Origin: Leptospiraceae bacterium
Lineage (GTDB): Bacteria > Spirochaetota > Leptospiria > Leptospirales > Leptospiraceae
Assembly (NCBI GenBank): GCA_016708435.1
Contig: JADJFV010000007.1
Span: 186,001 to 250,000 of the forward strand
DNA length: 64,000 nt
Direction of reading: 5' to 3'
The position numbers were made by a program, and so were the translations under genes. Of this stretch, positions 32,629-41,225 are shown piece after piece. A model generated the notes under the pieces. The model ran no database searches. It saw nothing but the letters and a program-made list of their open reading frames with translations, and was not told where the DNA came from. The stretch's first letter is position 1. Each line of letters begins with the position of its first letter.

Positions 32629-33552
32629 GTGTATAAAGGAACACAAAAACCTAAGACGGCTAAAATATATTTATTTTTCCTACTACTCCTACTCTTTTGT
32701 AAAACTACAAATTCAGCCTTCATACAAGAGTCTAATCTTGAACATCACAATTTAGAAATTAAGCTTTCCGATTTACAACCAAGAATTAAACTACTAGCAA
32801 ATCATCGAAAACAACCAGACCTAAAATCGCTGAGTTTCATTTTAGATACAGGCTCAAATATTTCACTGATTCGGAAAAATATTTTCCTGCCCGAAAGTAA
32901 CGGGGAAACAAAATCCTTTCGATTAAAATCCCTTTCGGGAGAAATGGAAGAAGAATCTACAGAAATGAAATTAAATCTGTTCGATGAAAAAAGAAATCTA
33001 ATATCAGAAAATTTCATTTTCCAATCTTTTAATTTCAATTCTAAGTTTACCTTTGATGGAATACTTGGTAATGATGCGTTAGCAAAATTTGATTTATTCA
33101 TAGAGCTTCCAGATAGTGTTTTTCTTATTAAACCTTCTTTTAAAAAAAATCTAAAAGAGTTTAAAAGAATTCCTTTTGTTTTGTCTGAAGGGCATATAAT
33201 TCTGGAAGTAATGATTGGAAAATTTCCCTGTAAACTCCTTTTAGATACAGGCGCTGGAATTTCCTACCTAAATCAAAAGAAAGCTGTTGAGTTAAATTTA
33301 AAAATTGGAGGAAAGGCGAGCTTTATGGACTTGAGAGGAGAACTCCAAGAAACCATTTATCATCTAGGAGAAAATCTTTGTGTAGCTGAAAACCTATGCC
33401 AAAAAAAGATAGAATTATTGTCAGGAATTTCCATTGAAGATTTTCTTTCAACCAATGGAAAATTGGATGGGATTCTTGGTCTAAACTGGATAGAGAATTA
33501 TTCCATTTTAGTTGATTACCAAAATTTGAATTTGTATATTAAACAGAGATAA
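32629..33552 (+). CDS. Exported aspartyl protease with two retropepsin-like DTG motifs
   Basis: A hydrophobic signal (LFFLLLLLFC) is followed by two retropepsin-type halves, each with its own catalytic DTG: FILDTGSNISL (about residue 70) and LLLDTGAGISYL (about residue 205). The two halves could form a pepsin-like pair in one chain. The start is uncertain; GTG 32629 is used, and TTG 32581 is possible, but that stretch is made by a palindromic repeat. It overlaps no neighbour and ends four bases before mnmA. Confidence 0.65.
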   Translation: MYKGTQKPKTAKIYLFFLLLLLFCKTTNSAFIQESNLEHHNLEIKLSDLQPRIKLLANHRKQPDLKSLSFILDTGSNISLIRKNIFLPESNGETKSFRLKSLSGEMEEESTEMKLNLFDEKRNLISENFIFQSFNFNSKFTFDGILGNDALAKFDLFIELPDSVFLIKPSFKKNLKEFKRIPFVLSEGHIILEVMIGKFPCKLLLDTGAGISYLNQKKAVELNLKIGGKASFMDLRGELQETIYHLGENLCVAENLCQKKIELLSGISIEDFLSTNGKLDGILGLNWIENYSILVDYQNLNLYIKQR

Positions 33553-33556
33553 CACA

Positions 33557-34693
33557 ATGAAAAAAGAAAAAATCATAGTCGCAATGAGTGGTGGAGTTGA
33601 CAGCGCAGTAACCGCCGGCTTACTATTAGAGCAAGGCTATGATGTCATTGGTGTAAATATCAAGACATGGGAATACGAAGCACCAAATTGCGACACTACT
33701 AAAAAATCCTGCTGTTCTCCAGAAGACATTCGAGACGCGAGAGATGTGGGGTTAAGCTTTAACATCCCCTTCTACGTCGTAAAAATGGAAAAGATCTTTG
33801 GAGACAAAGTGATAGATCGATTCATCAGTGACTATCAAAACGGAATGACTCCCAATCCTTGTGTCGAATGCAATACCTTTGTTAAATTTGGAGCACTCTT
33901 CGAAAAAGCAAAAGCATTGGGTATCGATAAAATTGCTACCGGTCATTATGCCAAAATTCATCAAACGGATGACGGGCATTATGCGATAGCAAACGGGGTA
34001 GATACCAAAAAAAATCAAGCCTATTATCTATATGGTCTCTCTCAGGAAAATTTAAAGAATACAGTCTTCCCTCTTGGTGATATGGAAAAATCAGAGGTAA
34101 GAGAACATGCCAGACGATTTGGATTGTCTATAGCAGAAAAAGCAGAATCTCAGGAAATTTGTTTTATTCCAGAAAATGATTATCGCAGCTTTTTAAAAAA
34201 GAAAAATATAAACTTCACACCCGGCTTTTTTAAATTGGCAAATGGTGTGATTGTAGGAAAGCATAGCGGCAAAGAAGGATTTACCATTGGACAAAGAAAA
34301 GGTCTCGGTGTGTCCTGGAAGACTCCTCTTTATGTAGTCTCTATCGAAGATGATGGAACCGTTATACTCGGAGAAGAAGAAGAAACAACCTGCGAAGAAT
34401 TTACAGTCATTGATCTAAACTACCAGGGAATGTCTCCCTTACAGGAAGGAGAAAGCCTTGAATGTAAAGTGCAAATCAGGTATCGCCATAAGCCAGTCCA
34501 CTGTGAGATTACAAACACAAATGGAAAAATTCTAGTACGACCAAAAGAATTACTCCAGAGTGTAACTCCAGGACAATCTTCCATCTTCTATCCGGTTAAT
34601 GGAGATTATCTGCTTCTCGGCGGAATCATAGAAAAAGGAAGCATTAAACTTAGAACAAATAAACTTCTTGCCACAGAGGCACGGAGTCACTGA
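33557..34693 (+). CDS. mnmA: tRNA-specific 2-thiouridylase MnmA
   Basis: It has the P-loop AMSGGVDSAV, the first catalytic cysteine in NPCVECN, GHYAKI, and the second cysteine in ESQEICFIP. It adds sulphur to U34 of tRNAs for Lys, Glu and Gln. The family is about 360-380 residues and this has 378. The last seven residues (ATEARSH) and the stop come from a dispersed repeat beginning at 34670. Confidence 0.95.
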   Translation: MKKEKIIVAMSGGVDSAVTAGLLLEQGYDVIGVNIKTWEYEAPNCDTTKKSCCSPEDIRDARDVGLSFNIPFYVVKMEKIFGDKVIDRFISDYQNGMTPNPCVECNTFVKFGALFEKAKALGIDKIATGHYAKIHQTDDGHYAIANGVDTKKNQAYYLYGLSQENLKNTVFPLGDMEKSEVREHARRFGLSIAEKAESQEICFIPENDYRSFLKKKNINFTPGFFKLANGVIVGKHSGKEGFTIGQRKGLGVSWKTPLYVVSIEDDGTVILGEEEETTCEEFTVIDLNYQGMSPLQEGESLECKVQIRYRHKPVHCEITNTNGKILVRPKELLQSVTPGQSSIFYPVNGDYLLLGGIIEKGSIKLRTNKLLATEARSH

Positions 34694-34866
34694 GGTTTGC
34701 TGAATGTTAATATTTTTATGATTTAAGATTCTCAGGCTTTTCAAATTCTTTAAAATTTCCATAGGTTAAAAATAGAAGAAAGTAAATCTAATTTTAAAAA
34801 AAATAAAAATACATACTCTGCGCCTCTGTGCCGGCGCCTGTGCTGAGCAGGGTCGAAGCATGGCAA
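34670..34866. repeat. Repeat-bounded spacer between mnmA and the ATP-grasp fusion gene
   Basis: CACAGAGGCACGGAG (34672-34686) faces CTCTGCGCCTCTGTG (34816-34830), an inverted pair matching at 13 of 15. After the right arm follows GGCGCCTGTGCTGAG to GCATGGCA, the same repeat as at 26311-26362 in the other direction. Between the arms is AT-rich DNA with no gene. Confidence 0.65.
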
Positions 34867-34893
34867 AATTTAGGCGTAGTTACAGAGAGTCAA

Positions 34894-37137
34894 ATGAGCA
34901 AAATTAAAGGCAAAACAATATTAATCGTAGGTGGTGGACTTTTACAAGTTCCACTGATTGAAACTGCAAAGGCAATGAAATTAAAAGTAGTAGTTGCTGA
35001 TATGAATCCAGAATCAGTTGGATTTAAAATCGCAGATGAAAAAATTATCATGAGCACAAAAGACATTGAGGGTATGGTAAGAGAAGCAAAACGATTCTCT
35101 GAAAAAGAACCAGTCCATGCAGTGATCACAGCGGGAACAGATGCAAGTATGACAGTAGCCGCAGTAGCCAATGCACTGGGTCTTCCTGGAATACGTTATG
35201 TGGACGCGGAGGCAGCATCAAACAAAGTTAAAATGCGCAAAAGACTAAAAGAGCATAACGTTCCAATTCCTGAATTTGCACCTGTATGGACTATTCAAGA
35301 TGCAAGGGATGCACTGGATACTCTTAAGTTTCCGCTCGTTATAAAACCTTCTGACAATATGGGAGCTCGCGGAGTAATCAAAGTAAACAACCGCGAAGAA
35401 TTACACGCAGCATTTAAACATGCAAAAAAATATTCTCCAACCGGGGAAGTAATCCTAGAAGAGTTTATGCCAGGACCTGAAGTATCAGTCGATGCACTTA
35501 CCTGGAATGGAAATGTTCGCATGACAGGAATTGCAGATAGAATCATAGAGAGAGAACCTTTTTTCATTGAAGTCGGGCACAATATGCCTTCTAAGTTTTC
35601 CAAAGAAGTATTAGATGAAATAGAAGATGTGATGAAACGTGGCATGCGGGCACTCGGTATTACCCTCGGAGCAGGAAAGGGAGATATAAAAGTTACTCCG
35701 AATGGTGTGAAGGTTGGAGAAATTGCAGCAAGACTTTCCGGTGGATTTATGTCTGCCTATACCTACCCTCTTTCTACAGGAGTCAATCTTTATCGTGGGG
35801 CAATTTTAATTGCATTCGGAGAAGAGCCCGATGATCTAGAGCCAAAATTAAATCTAGTCTGTATAGAAAGATCTCTAATTGCCGCACCAGGAAAAATCGT
35901 ATCCATTTCAGGAATCGAAGAAGCAAAGGAAATCGATGGGGTAAATGAAATTTTCCTCCAATCCAAAGTAGGAGATATAATTACTGACCCAACAAATAAT
36001 ATTGAAAAGTCAGGGCATATTATTATCACAGCGGAAACTTTGGAGAAGGCAGAAAAAATTTTTGAAGATGCTAAGCAAGTAATACATTTTGAGACTGACA
36101 GCTATTATTCGCTAACAGAAAAAAGCATTAATCAGACAGCTAGAAATAAATTTGGTAAAGATATCTGCTGGGTTTGTAAAGTATGTGATGGGACAGACTG
36201 TGCATCCGGCGTTCCTGGAATGGGTGGAGTTGGTAAAATGGAAACATTTAAAGACAACTCAATCGCACTCGGAGAATATAAAATCCTTCCCCGTTACATT
36301 AGAGAAAGCGTGAATCCAAATACCAATTGGTCTTTATTCGGGAAACAATTTCAAACACCTATGATGGCGGCTCCCATGACCGGTGCTACGACTAATATGA
36401 ATAATGCGATGGAAGAATACCAGTATTCTCTGGCTGTTCTAAAAGGCTGTCTCGAATCGGGAAGTATTGCCTGGCTGGGAGACGGTGCAACTCCAGATAA
36501 ATATATAATGATGCTCGATGCGATTAAAAAAGTAGATGGTCATGGGATACTCATCTGTAAACCGCGAGCTGATGAAAAATTATTGCAGGAACGATTTGAA
36601 GAAGCTGAAAGACAAAATATCTTTTCGCTCGGTATGGACATTGACGCATTTAATTTTAAAACTATGATTTTAAAAAACCAACAAGCTCCGAGTCGTGGTC
36701 TAAAGGAACTTTCTCGCATTCGTAGTTTTACAAAACTTCCTTTTATCATAAAAGGAATCATGACTCCTGAAGATGCAATTCTTGCAATCGATGCAGGAGC
36801 CGATGCCATCGTAGTATCCAATCACGGAGGACGGGTGTTAGACGATATGCCTGGCACTGCGAGAGTATTGGAAAGCATAGCAAACGCAGTTAAAAATAAA
36901 ATTCCTGTTTTAGTGGATGGTGGAATTAGAAGTGGTATGGATATTTTTAAAATGTTGGCTCTAGGAGCAAACGCAGTGTTAGTTGGAAGACCAATAGCGA
37001 TTGCGGCTGTCGGCGGAGATTCTGCCGGAGTAAAATATTTACTTAACCAATACAATGCTGAATTAAAAAATACGATGAATATAACAGGGGCAGATACTCT
37101 AGAGAATATTGTGAAGTCTATGCTTCTAAAAAAATAA
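34894..37137 (+). CDS. ATP-grasp domain fused to an FMN-dependent alpha-hydroxy acid dehydrogenase
   Basis: The N-terminal half (about 1-400) is an ATP-grasp enzyme of the carbamoyl-phosphate-synthase/PurK type: TILIVGGGLLQ, KPSDNMGARGV, EEFMPGPEVSVDA and EIAARLSGG. A linker with four cysteines (CWVCKVCDGTDC) leads to a TIM barrel of the lactate-oxidase/LldD type with APMTGA, SNHGGRVLDD (catalytic His) and DGGIRSG/LVGRPIA. ATG 34894 is used; the open frame further up lies in a repeat. Each half is a complete fold. The combined reaction is unknown. Confidence 0.82.
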   Translation: MSKIKGKTILIVGGGLLQVPLIETAKAMKLKVVVADMNPESVGFKIADEKIIMSTKDIEGMVREAKRFSEKEPVHAVITAGTDASMTVAAVANALGLPGIRYVDAEAASNKVKMRKRLKEHNVPIPEFAPVWTIQDARDALDTLKFPLVIKPSDNMGARGVIKVNNREELHAAFKHAKKYSPTGEVILEEFMPGPEVSVDALTWNGNVRMTGIADRIIEREPFFIEVGHNMPSKFSKEVLDEIEDVMKRGMRALGITLGAGKGDIKVTPNGVKVGEIAARLSGGFMSAYTYPLSTGVNLYRGAILIAFGEEPDDLEPKLNLVCIERSLIAAPGKIVSISGIEEAKEIDGVNEIFLQSKVGDIITDPTNNIEKSGHIIITAETLEKAEKIFEDAKQVIHFETDSYYSLTEKSINQTARNKFGKDICWVCKVCDGTDCASGVPGMGGVGKMETFKDNSIALGEYKILPRYIRESVNPNTNWSLFGKQFQTPMMAAPMTGATTNMNNAMEEYQYSLAVLKGCLESGSIAWLGDGATPDKYIMMLDAIKKVDGHGILICKPRADEKLLQERFEEAERQNIFSLGMDIDAFNFKTMILKNQQAPSRGLKELSRIRSFTKLPFIIKGIMTPEDAILAIDAGADAIVVSNHGGRVLDDMPGTARVLESIANAVKNKIPVLVDGGIRSGMDIFKMLALGANAVLVGRPIAIAAVGGDSAGVKYLLNQYNAELKNTMNITGADTLENIVKSMLLKK

Positions 37138-37224
37138 TTAATAAAGGGAGTCTCAATTTTATCTTGACTAAAAGCGTAAGCTTAAACTGAATGGAATAAA
37201 ATTTCGGAATGAGGTAAAATTTCC

Positions 37225-37497
37225 ATGGAAAAAGAGATAAAAGACGCATTAAATTTTGTAATCGGGGCTGCTACAACAGTTAAATCCGAAACAGAAAAAC
37301 TGATTGCTGGTCTAGATACAGACTTTAAAAAATTAGCTGATAAAGGTGCTGCTGATAACAGTGAAACAGCTATGAACGTCAGAAAATATACAGACGAAGC
37401 TTTCAAAGAAGTTGAGAAAGTATTGAATGATGCAAAAGCAAAATTCGAAGAAGCAAAAACTCAAATCAAAAATTTAGTTCCAGAACAAAAAGCTTAA
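37225..37497 (+). CDS. Phasin-like helical protein, 90 aa
   Basis: 90 residues, almost all helix, with heptad-like spacing and many Lys, Glu and Ala. There is no signal peptide or cysteine. This resembles short phasin-related proteins that coat storage granules in some bacteria and are annotated in Leptospira. A PHB-depolymerase-like gene is at 11798. A strong terminator follows. Confidence 0.6.
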   Translation: MEKEIKDALNFVIGAATTVKSETEKLIAGLDTDFKKLADKGAADNSETAMNVRKYTDEAFKEVEKVLNDAKAKFEEAKTQIKNLVPEQKA

Positions 37498-37515
37498 TCA
37501 TTATAGCGAAACAAT

Positions 37516-37577
37516 AGCCCACTGTTCGGATACAAGAATCATTGTATCTGTCGGTGGGTTGGGCTTCATTTTTTTAA
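37516..37577. terminator. Strong hairpin terminator between converging genes
   Basis: AGCCCAC pairs with GTGGGTTGGGCT at the base, and GGATACAA/TTGTATC pairs near the tip. CATTTTTTTAATG follows on the plus strand. It should end transcription of the phasin-like gene and perhaps ribBA from the other side. Confidence 0.7.
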
Positions 37578-38773
37578 TGAATCCCTAATATATGACCGAG
37601 CTTATTTTTTTTTGTAAGCAGATAATGATGATTTTCCTCTACAGATTCAATTTCCAACGGAACCCTTCCTGTAATTTCTAGTCCATAGCCTTCGAGACCA
37701 ACAAGCTTTCTCGGGTTATTCGTCATAATCCGCATTTTCTCAACACCTATATCCCGAAGTATCTGAGCACCAATCCCATAATCACGCAAATCAGGAGCAA
37801 AACCAAGCTTTTCATTTGCTTCAACTGTATCTAGACCTGTATCTTGAATCGCATACGCCTTGAGCTTATTTACAAGTCCAATTCCCCTTCCCTCTTGACG
37901 CATGTAAACCAAAATCCCTTTTCCTTCTTTTTCGATTTGTTTCAGTGCAGCATGAAGTTGAGGTCCACAATCACAGCGGTTACTCATGAATATGTCGCCA
38001 GTCAAACATTCCGAATGAACACGAACTAAAACATCATCCGTTTTATCAATTATTCCTTTCACAAGAGCCACATGTGTCTTATCATCAATTTCGGTTGTGT
38101 AAGCTTTTATTAAAAATTCTCCATACTCTGTAGGAAGTCTAGCCTCTGCTTCCAAATGAATCAATTTGTCTTTCGTCCGACGATACCGAATTAAATCTTC
38201 GATTGTATAAATACTTAAACCGTGCGTCTTTGCGAACTTTCCTAAATCCTTCATTCTCGCCATACTTCCGTCTTCATTCATGATTTCGCAAATCACACCG
38301 GCTGGCTTTAAATTTGCGAGAAGACAAAGATCGACAGATGCTTCCGTATGGCCTGCTCTCCGTAAAACTCCTCCCTTCACTGCTTGCAAAGGAAATAAAT
38401 GCCCTGGACGCATGAGGTCATCTGGCCTTGTTCTTTCATCGATGAGTGTTGCAATTGTCCTCGCTCTATCGCCGGCAGAAATTCCAGTCGTAACATCCTT
38501 TTTGGCATCAACGGATACCGTAAAAGCAGTGCCATGATGGTCTCCGCCTGAAGAAACCATCCTAGATAGTTCCAGCTTTGCAAGCCTGTCCTCGGTCATT
38601 GGAATACAGATGAGTCCTCTTCCGTGCGTAGCCATAAAGTTAATAGCGTCTTTGTCTGCAAATTCTGCTGCAATAACTAAATCCCCTTCATTCTCCCGAT
38701 CTTCTGAATCCACGAGGATTATCATTTTCCCTGATTTGATTTCTTCGATTGCCTTCTCAATTGGTTGTATCAT
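37574..38773 (-). CDS. ribBA: RibBA: DHBP synthase/GTP cyclohydrolase II
   Basis: The N-terminal half (about 1-200) is 3,4-dihydroxy-2-butanone 4-phosphate synthase with DSEDRENEGDL and ATHGRGLIC. The C-terminal half is GTP cyclohydrolase II with VRVHSECLTGDI, the zinc cysteines in SNRCDCG, and YMRQEGRGIGL. Both halves have their active residues. It starts riboflavin synthesis from GTP and ribulose-5-phosphate. No FMN riboswitch is seen in the 130 bases before it. Confidence 0.97.
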   Translation of the reverse strand: MIQPIEKAIEEIKSGKMIILVDSEDRENEGDLVIAAEFADKDAINFMATHGRGLICIPMTEDRLAKLELSRMVSSGGDHHGTAFTVSVDAKKDVTTGISAGDRARTIATLIDERTRPDDLMRPGHLFPLQAVKGGVLRRAGHTEASVDLCLLANLKPAGVICEIMNEDGSMARMKDLGKFAKTHGLSIYTIEDLIRYRRTKDKLIHLEAEARLPTEYGEFLIKAYTTEIDDKTHVALVKGIIDKTDDVLVRVHSECLTGDIFMSNRCDCGPQLHAALKQIEKEGKGILVYMRQEGRGIGLVNKLKAYAIQDTGLDTVEANEKLGFAPDLRDYGIGAQILRDIGVEKMRIMTNNPRKLVGLEGYGLEITGRVPLEIESVEENHHYLLTKKNKLGHILGIH

Positions 38774-38903
38774 ACTTTAACCATGCCTTAAAGCAAAGAG
38801 TTTTGAACTATAAAAAAAACCTATTGATTTTCTATCTGTAATAAATATGCTTAGTCAAATAGGTTAGTTTTTTAAGGCTGATTTACTGAAAGGATATACA
38901 GGA

Positions 38904-39278
38904 ATGGAGCTAAAGTTAAATAATATAGGTAATGTCAAAGTTATAGAAATATATGGCAAATTTGACATAGAAAATACAGAGGAATTTGAGACCCTTTACA
39001 ACAAACAATTGGAATCAAAGCCTGGAACTCTTGCTATTGATATGAATAAATTGGATTATATCGACTCATCAGGAATTGGATGTTTGATAAAGTCCCTTAA
39101 CAGTATCAAAAATCAGAAAGGCGTGCTTATCCTCGTTGGTCTTAAGCCTATGATTCTCAATGTGTTCAAATTAGCAAAGTTGGATTTATTTTTCCAAATC
39201 ATGACAAACGATGAATTCAAAAATAAATTTGAAGACAAAGACGATTCTGATATTGATGAATTACTGGGCAAAAAATAA
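38904..39278 (+). CDS. STAS-domain anti-sigma factor antagonist
   Basis: 124 residues in the SpoIIAA/RsbV fold. The phosphorylation loop is YIDSSGIGCLIKSL, with the usual serine at about residue 55. The C-terminus has an acidic tail (DDSDIDELL). AAAGGATA precedes the ATG. It is probably a switch in a partner-switching pathway. A SpoIIE-type phosphatase (12926) and an ATPase-fold protein (52365) are present elsewhere in the window and could be partners. Confidence 0.85.
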   Translation: MELKLNNIGNVKVIEIYGKFDIENTEEFETLYNKQLESKPGTLAIDMNKLDYIDSSGIGCLIKSLNSIKNQKGVLILVGLKPMILNVFKLAKLDLFFQIMTNDEFKNKFEDKDDSDIDELLGKK

Positions 39279-39291
39279 ATTAAAATGTAAC

Positions 39292-39317
39292 TAGCGGGTA
39301 ATCAATAATGCCCGCTA
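39292..39317. terminator. Hairpin between STAS and ribE genes
   Basis: TAGCGGG and CCCGCTA form a 7-bp stem around a 12-base loop, between converging gene ends. A-rich stretches lie on both sides; it could work for either strand but the T-run is weak. Confidence 0.4.
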
Positions 39318-39322
39318 AAAAA

Positions 39323-39922
39323 TTACTTTCGAAGCATTTTTTCTACATAGCTAGCGATAATATCTGTTTCAATATTTACAATTTTGCCGCTAGACCATTC
39401 ACTTGCGTTCGTTTTCTGAATTGTTTCTGGAATTAATACAAGTTCAAGAATCTGCCCCTGAATAGACACAACCGTAAGGGAAATTCCATCCACTGCAATA
39501 CTTCCTCTTTCCACTATATATTTACATAATTCTTCTGGGACTTGGATTTCGAACACTTCAACAGCGCCGTTATCTTTCGCATAACGCTTAGAAACGATTC
39601 CAACACCATCGACATGTCCCTGCACTAAATGACCACCCATTCTAGCTCCATAAGCAACTGATCTCTCCAAGTTCACTCGACTTCCAATGACTAGATTTCT
39701 AAAATTTGTTAGCTCAAGAGTTTTATAAGAAGAATAATATTTGAAGAGCGACTTATCCGCATTCAATTCTGTTACAGTCTGACAGGCTCCGTTAATTGAA
39801 ATCGAATCTCCTAATTTCAAATCATTGTTTTCAAATGTTGCCTTTACCTGAAAGATCATTCCGTCATTAGTCATTGTTTTTTCGTGTACAATCCCTGTTG
39901 ATTCAATTAACCCTGTGAACAT
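39323..39922 (-). CDS. ribE: Riboflavin synthase alpha chain
   Basis: 199 residues from ATG 39922 (MFTGLIES). Two lumazine-binding barrels are seen, with ISINGACQTV in the first and the related VDGISLTVV in the second, plus MGGHLVQGHVDGVG. It makes riboflavin from two molecules of dimethylribityl lumazine. It starts 2 bases after ribD. Confidence 0.95.
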   Translation of the reverse strand: MFTGLIESTGIVHEKTMTNDGMIFQVKATFENNDLKLGDSISINGACQTVTELNADKSLFKYYSSYKTLELTNFRNLVIGSRVNLERSVAYGARMGGHLVQGHVDGVGIVSKRYAKDNGAVEVFEIQVPEELCKYIVERGSIAVDGISLTVVSIQGQILELVLIPETIQKTNASEWSSGKIVNIETDIIASYVEKMLRK

Positions 39923-39924
39923 TT

Positions 39925-41181
39925 CTACTCTCCGTATACTTCCCAAATATCTGTATCAATTTTTTTTTCATATTTCTTTTTTCGATTTGTAATATCAATG
40001 TCAGGCGAAATTCCTTCTCGGATCGAAGCACCTGTATGTATTAAATAAATTAAATCATCTTCGTATAATTCATTTGCAAAAATTTTGTAAAGCATATTTC
40101 CACCTTCAACTAAAATTGTATTTAGACTGAGTTGCGAAAACATACTAAATAATTTTTCAGGAAGTTCATTTCTATCTTGCACTAGGACAGGCAATTCGGA
40201 AGAAACCTCAACCATCTTTGCGTATGCCTTTTGGTGTGAAATATTCTCTTTTTCAAAGTCCAGCATAAAAAAAATTGCTTTCTTGTTTCCATATTTTTCG
40301 CAAAGCAATTTTTGCTTCTGGAAAAAACTTTTGTCAGGAAGTCGCTTGAGGCTAATCACAAAAATTCGATAGGGTTGGTATGCTTGGTCATTTCGATTAT
40401 GCCAATCCAAAGAAGTTCGACTAGAAATGCTTTTAAATAAAACTTCAGGGAATAATTCTCCGTTAGACTGATCGTCTTCTGATTTTCGTAAATCCAATTT
40501 TTCTAATATACTAAGATCAAATCCTCTAAAGTCTAATCCCGGATAATCCACATATACCGTTACGGGACCTACGATCACTGCATCCAATTTAGCACGGAGC
40601 ATTTGTGTGATTTGATTAGAAAAAGGATTAGAAAGAGAAATCTTTGATCTTGATAAATCGGCATAATAACCTTCCTTAGATAAAGCAGATTTTATCATAA
40701 TCTGAGGTCTCTCACGTTTGATTCGAGAAATAAATCCAGAAAGAAAAGCATTACCGATTTTTGCAATTTCTGGACTCTCTATGACTTTGACTCCAGCCTT
40801 TTCGTATTCTTGGGTTACATCTCTCTTTCTAACAAGCGGGTTGGGATCGGCTAATCCGAAGTATACGCAAACTGGTTTATACTCTAAAATCAAGTCTAAG
40901 CAAGGAGGCGTTTTTCCAAAATGAGTGCATGGTTCGAGCGTTACAAAAACTAAATGAGGAATTTTCTTAGCATTCTTATAATTCTGCGCAAAATTTTGAT
41001 ATGCCTCTCTCTCTGCATGGTTTCTTCCCGTCCGTTGCGTATGTCCTTCACTTAAAATATTTCCTTCTAGGTCAGTTATTACGCAGGCGACAGGCGGGTT
41101 CGGGGAAGAATATCCCATCGCCTGAAATGAAAGTTGTTTTAGTATTTTAAGAATGAGAGGGAAAGTTGAAGGGTATTGCAT
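39925..41181 (-). CDS. ribD: Bifunctional riboflavin deaminase/reductase RibD
   Basis: The deaminase half has HAEREA and TLEPCTHFGKTPPC for zinc; the reductase half has a GPVTVYVDYPGL segment and the final VEGGNMLY. ATG 41181 is chosen because upstream codons lie in a palindrome. 418 residues is about 40 longer than usual, from an insert in the reductase half (about residues 215-310). It deaminates and reduces the pyrimidine intermediate of riboflavin synthesis. Confidence 0.9.
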   Translation of the reverse strand: MQYPSTFPLILKILKQLSFQAMGYSSPNPPVACVITDLEGNILSEGHTQRTGRNHAEREAYQNFAQNYKNAKKIPHLVFVTLEPCTHFGKTPPCLDLILEYKPVCVYFGLADPNPLVRKRDVTQEYEKAGVKVIESPEIAKIGNAFLSGFISRIKRERPQIMIKSALSKEGYYADLSRSKISLSNPFSNQITQMLRAKLDAVIVGPVTVYVDYPGLDFRGFDLSILEKLDLRKSEDDQSNGELFPEVLFKSISSRTSLDWHNRNDQAYQPYRIFVISLKRLPDKSFFQKQKLLCEKYGNKKAIFFMLDFEKENISHQKAYAKMVEVSSELPVLVQDRNELPEKLFSMFSQLSLNTILVEGGNMLYKIFANELYEDDLIYLIHTGASIREGISPDIDITNRKKKYEKKIDTDIWEVYGE

Positions 41182-41190
41182 GGGGCAAGC

Positions 41191-41218
41191 GTAGGGGTTG
41201 AATATATTCAACCCCTAC
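41191..41218. repeat. Perfect 28-bp palindrome between secF and ribD
   Basis: The 14 bases GTAGGGGTTGAATA are followed at once by their exact complement. It lies ten bases before the ribD start and eight bases after the secF stop. It may serve as a terminator of secF on the way in, or belong to a palindromic repeat family with 28147 and 32601. Confidence 0.8.
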
Positions 41219-41225
41219 TAAGAAT

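Noticed and set aside
38774..38903. An FMN riboswitch before ribBA
   Set aside because: The gap is only 130 bases and shared with a divergent gene; no conserved RFN stems or AGGGG-type segments were seen.
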